From Bacillota bacterium (lineage in GTDB: Bacteria; Bacillota_C; Negativicutes; CTSoil-072): 14,211 nt of DNA. Positions within the stretch are counted from its first letter, which is position 1. The number at the start of each line of letters is the position of its first letter. The stretch covers positions 1-14,211 of the forward strand of contig JAGFXW010000034.1 of the NCBI GenBank assembly GCA_017861495.1, in the 5' to 3' direction. Both the position numbers and the translations under genes were made by a program. Positions 14,133 through 14,211 of the stretch are shown here, one piece after another. Below the pieces are notes generated by a model, which was given only the letters and a program-made list of their open reading frames with translations, was not told the DNA's origin and did no database searches.

Positions 14133-14211
14133 CCTCTTCTGCAGCAATAATTTCATCGTACGCTTTAACGACTTGTTCATATTCCTCATCGGTCGGGTCA
14201 ACATAAACATC
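14119..14211 (-). CDS. DUF1292 (YrzB-like) protein, C-terminal part only
   Basis: The last 30 codons and the TAG stop of a gene that continues beyond the right edge. The visible residues read DVYVDPTDEEYEQV then VKAYDEIIAAEEEEAE. An acidic tail with an (E/D)EEYExVxxAYDEI helix is typical of the DUF1292 family. In Bacillus its member yrzB lies directly upstream of mltG (yrrL), the same position as here, which supports the call. Family function is unknown. Its stop codon is embedded in the terminator hairpin. There is no start codon inside the window, so the length cannot be judged. Confidence 0.75.
   Translation of the reverse strand, partial: DVYVDPTDEEYEQVVKAYDEIIAAEEEEAE

Noticed and set aside
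1..14211. CRISPR array, prophage, transposase, tRNA or rRNA genes.
   Set aside because: No regularly spaced direct repeats, no recognisable mobile-element proteins and no tRNA/rRNA-like sequence were seen. Nearly all sequence is taken by conserved minus-strand genes.

Overview
The window is a dense block of conserved housekeeping genes, all on the minus strand. The organism is a low-to-mid GC Bacillota. Strong AGGAGG-type ribosome sites, overlapping genes and the order efp / Asp23 / AmaP / DUF2273 / nusB / xseAB / ispA / dxs / tlyA / nadK fit Negativicutes or Clostridia. I favour a Sporomusa/Pelosinus-like Negativicute, but this is inferred from gene order and family knowledge, without a database search.

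In transcription order (right to left), the window opens with the 3' end of a DUF1292 (YrzB-like) gene and its intrinsic terminator. An mltG-trmR-trhP-DUF4911 group follows: a septal/peptidoglycan terminase, then two enzymes that make 5-methoxyuridine at tRNA position 34, then a small translationally coupled protein of unknown function. Next come aroQ (shikimate pathway), a Xaa-Pro peptidase and efp. A 217-nt gap holds an unusual efp terminator and a good promoter, which starts the asp23-amaP-DUF2273-nusB unit. That unit ends at an intrinsic terminator. The last run is xseA-xseB-ispA, then a dxs promoter, then dxs-tlyA-nadK-mnmM. It covers exonuclease VII, isoprenoid precursor and prenyl diphosphate synthesis, an rRNA methylase, NAD kinase and a tRNA methyltransferase. 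Most junctions there overlap or abut, which suggests translational coupling.

All genes look intact. Several need starts other than the longest open frame: dxs, xseA, ispA, mnmM and DUF4911 start internally, DUF2273 starts with GTG and the peptidase with TTG. No gene-free stretch exceeds 300 bases. The largest gaps are 8431-8647, 6619-6812 and 12246-12413.

I see no CRISPR array, phage, transposase gene, tRNA or rRNA, and no convincing new multi-gene system. The most interesting signals are non-coding or contextual. They are a roughly 145-bp composite palindromic element between trmR and trhP that runs into the trmR stop codon; inverted repeats placed on the mltG and dxs promoters; mutually exclusive pairings in the efp-asp23 gap; and a trhP-DUF4911-aroQ arrangement that may link tRNA hydroxylation to shikimate-pathway metabolites.
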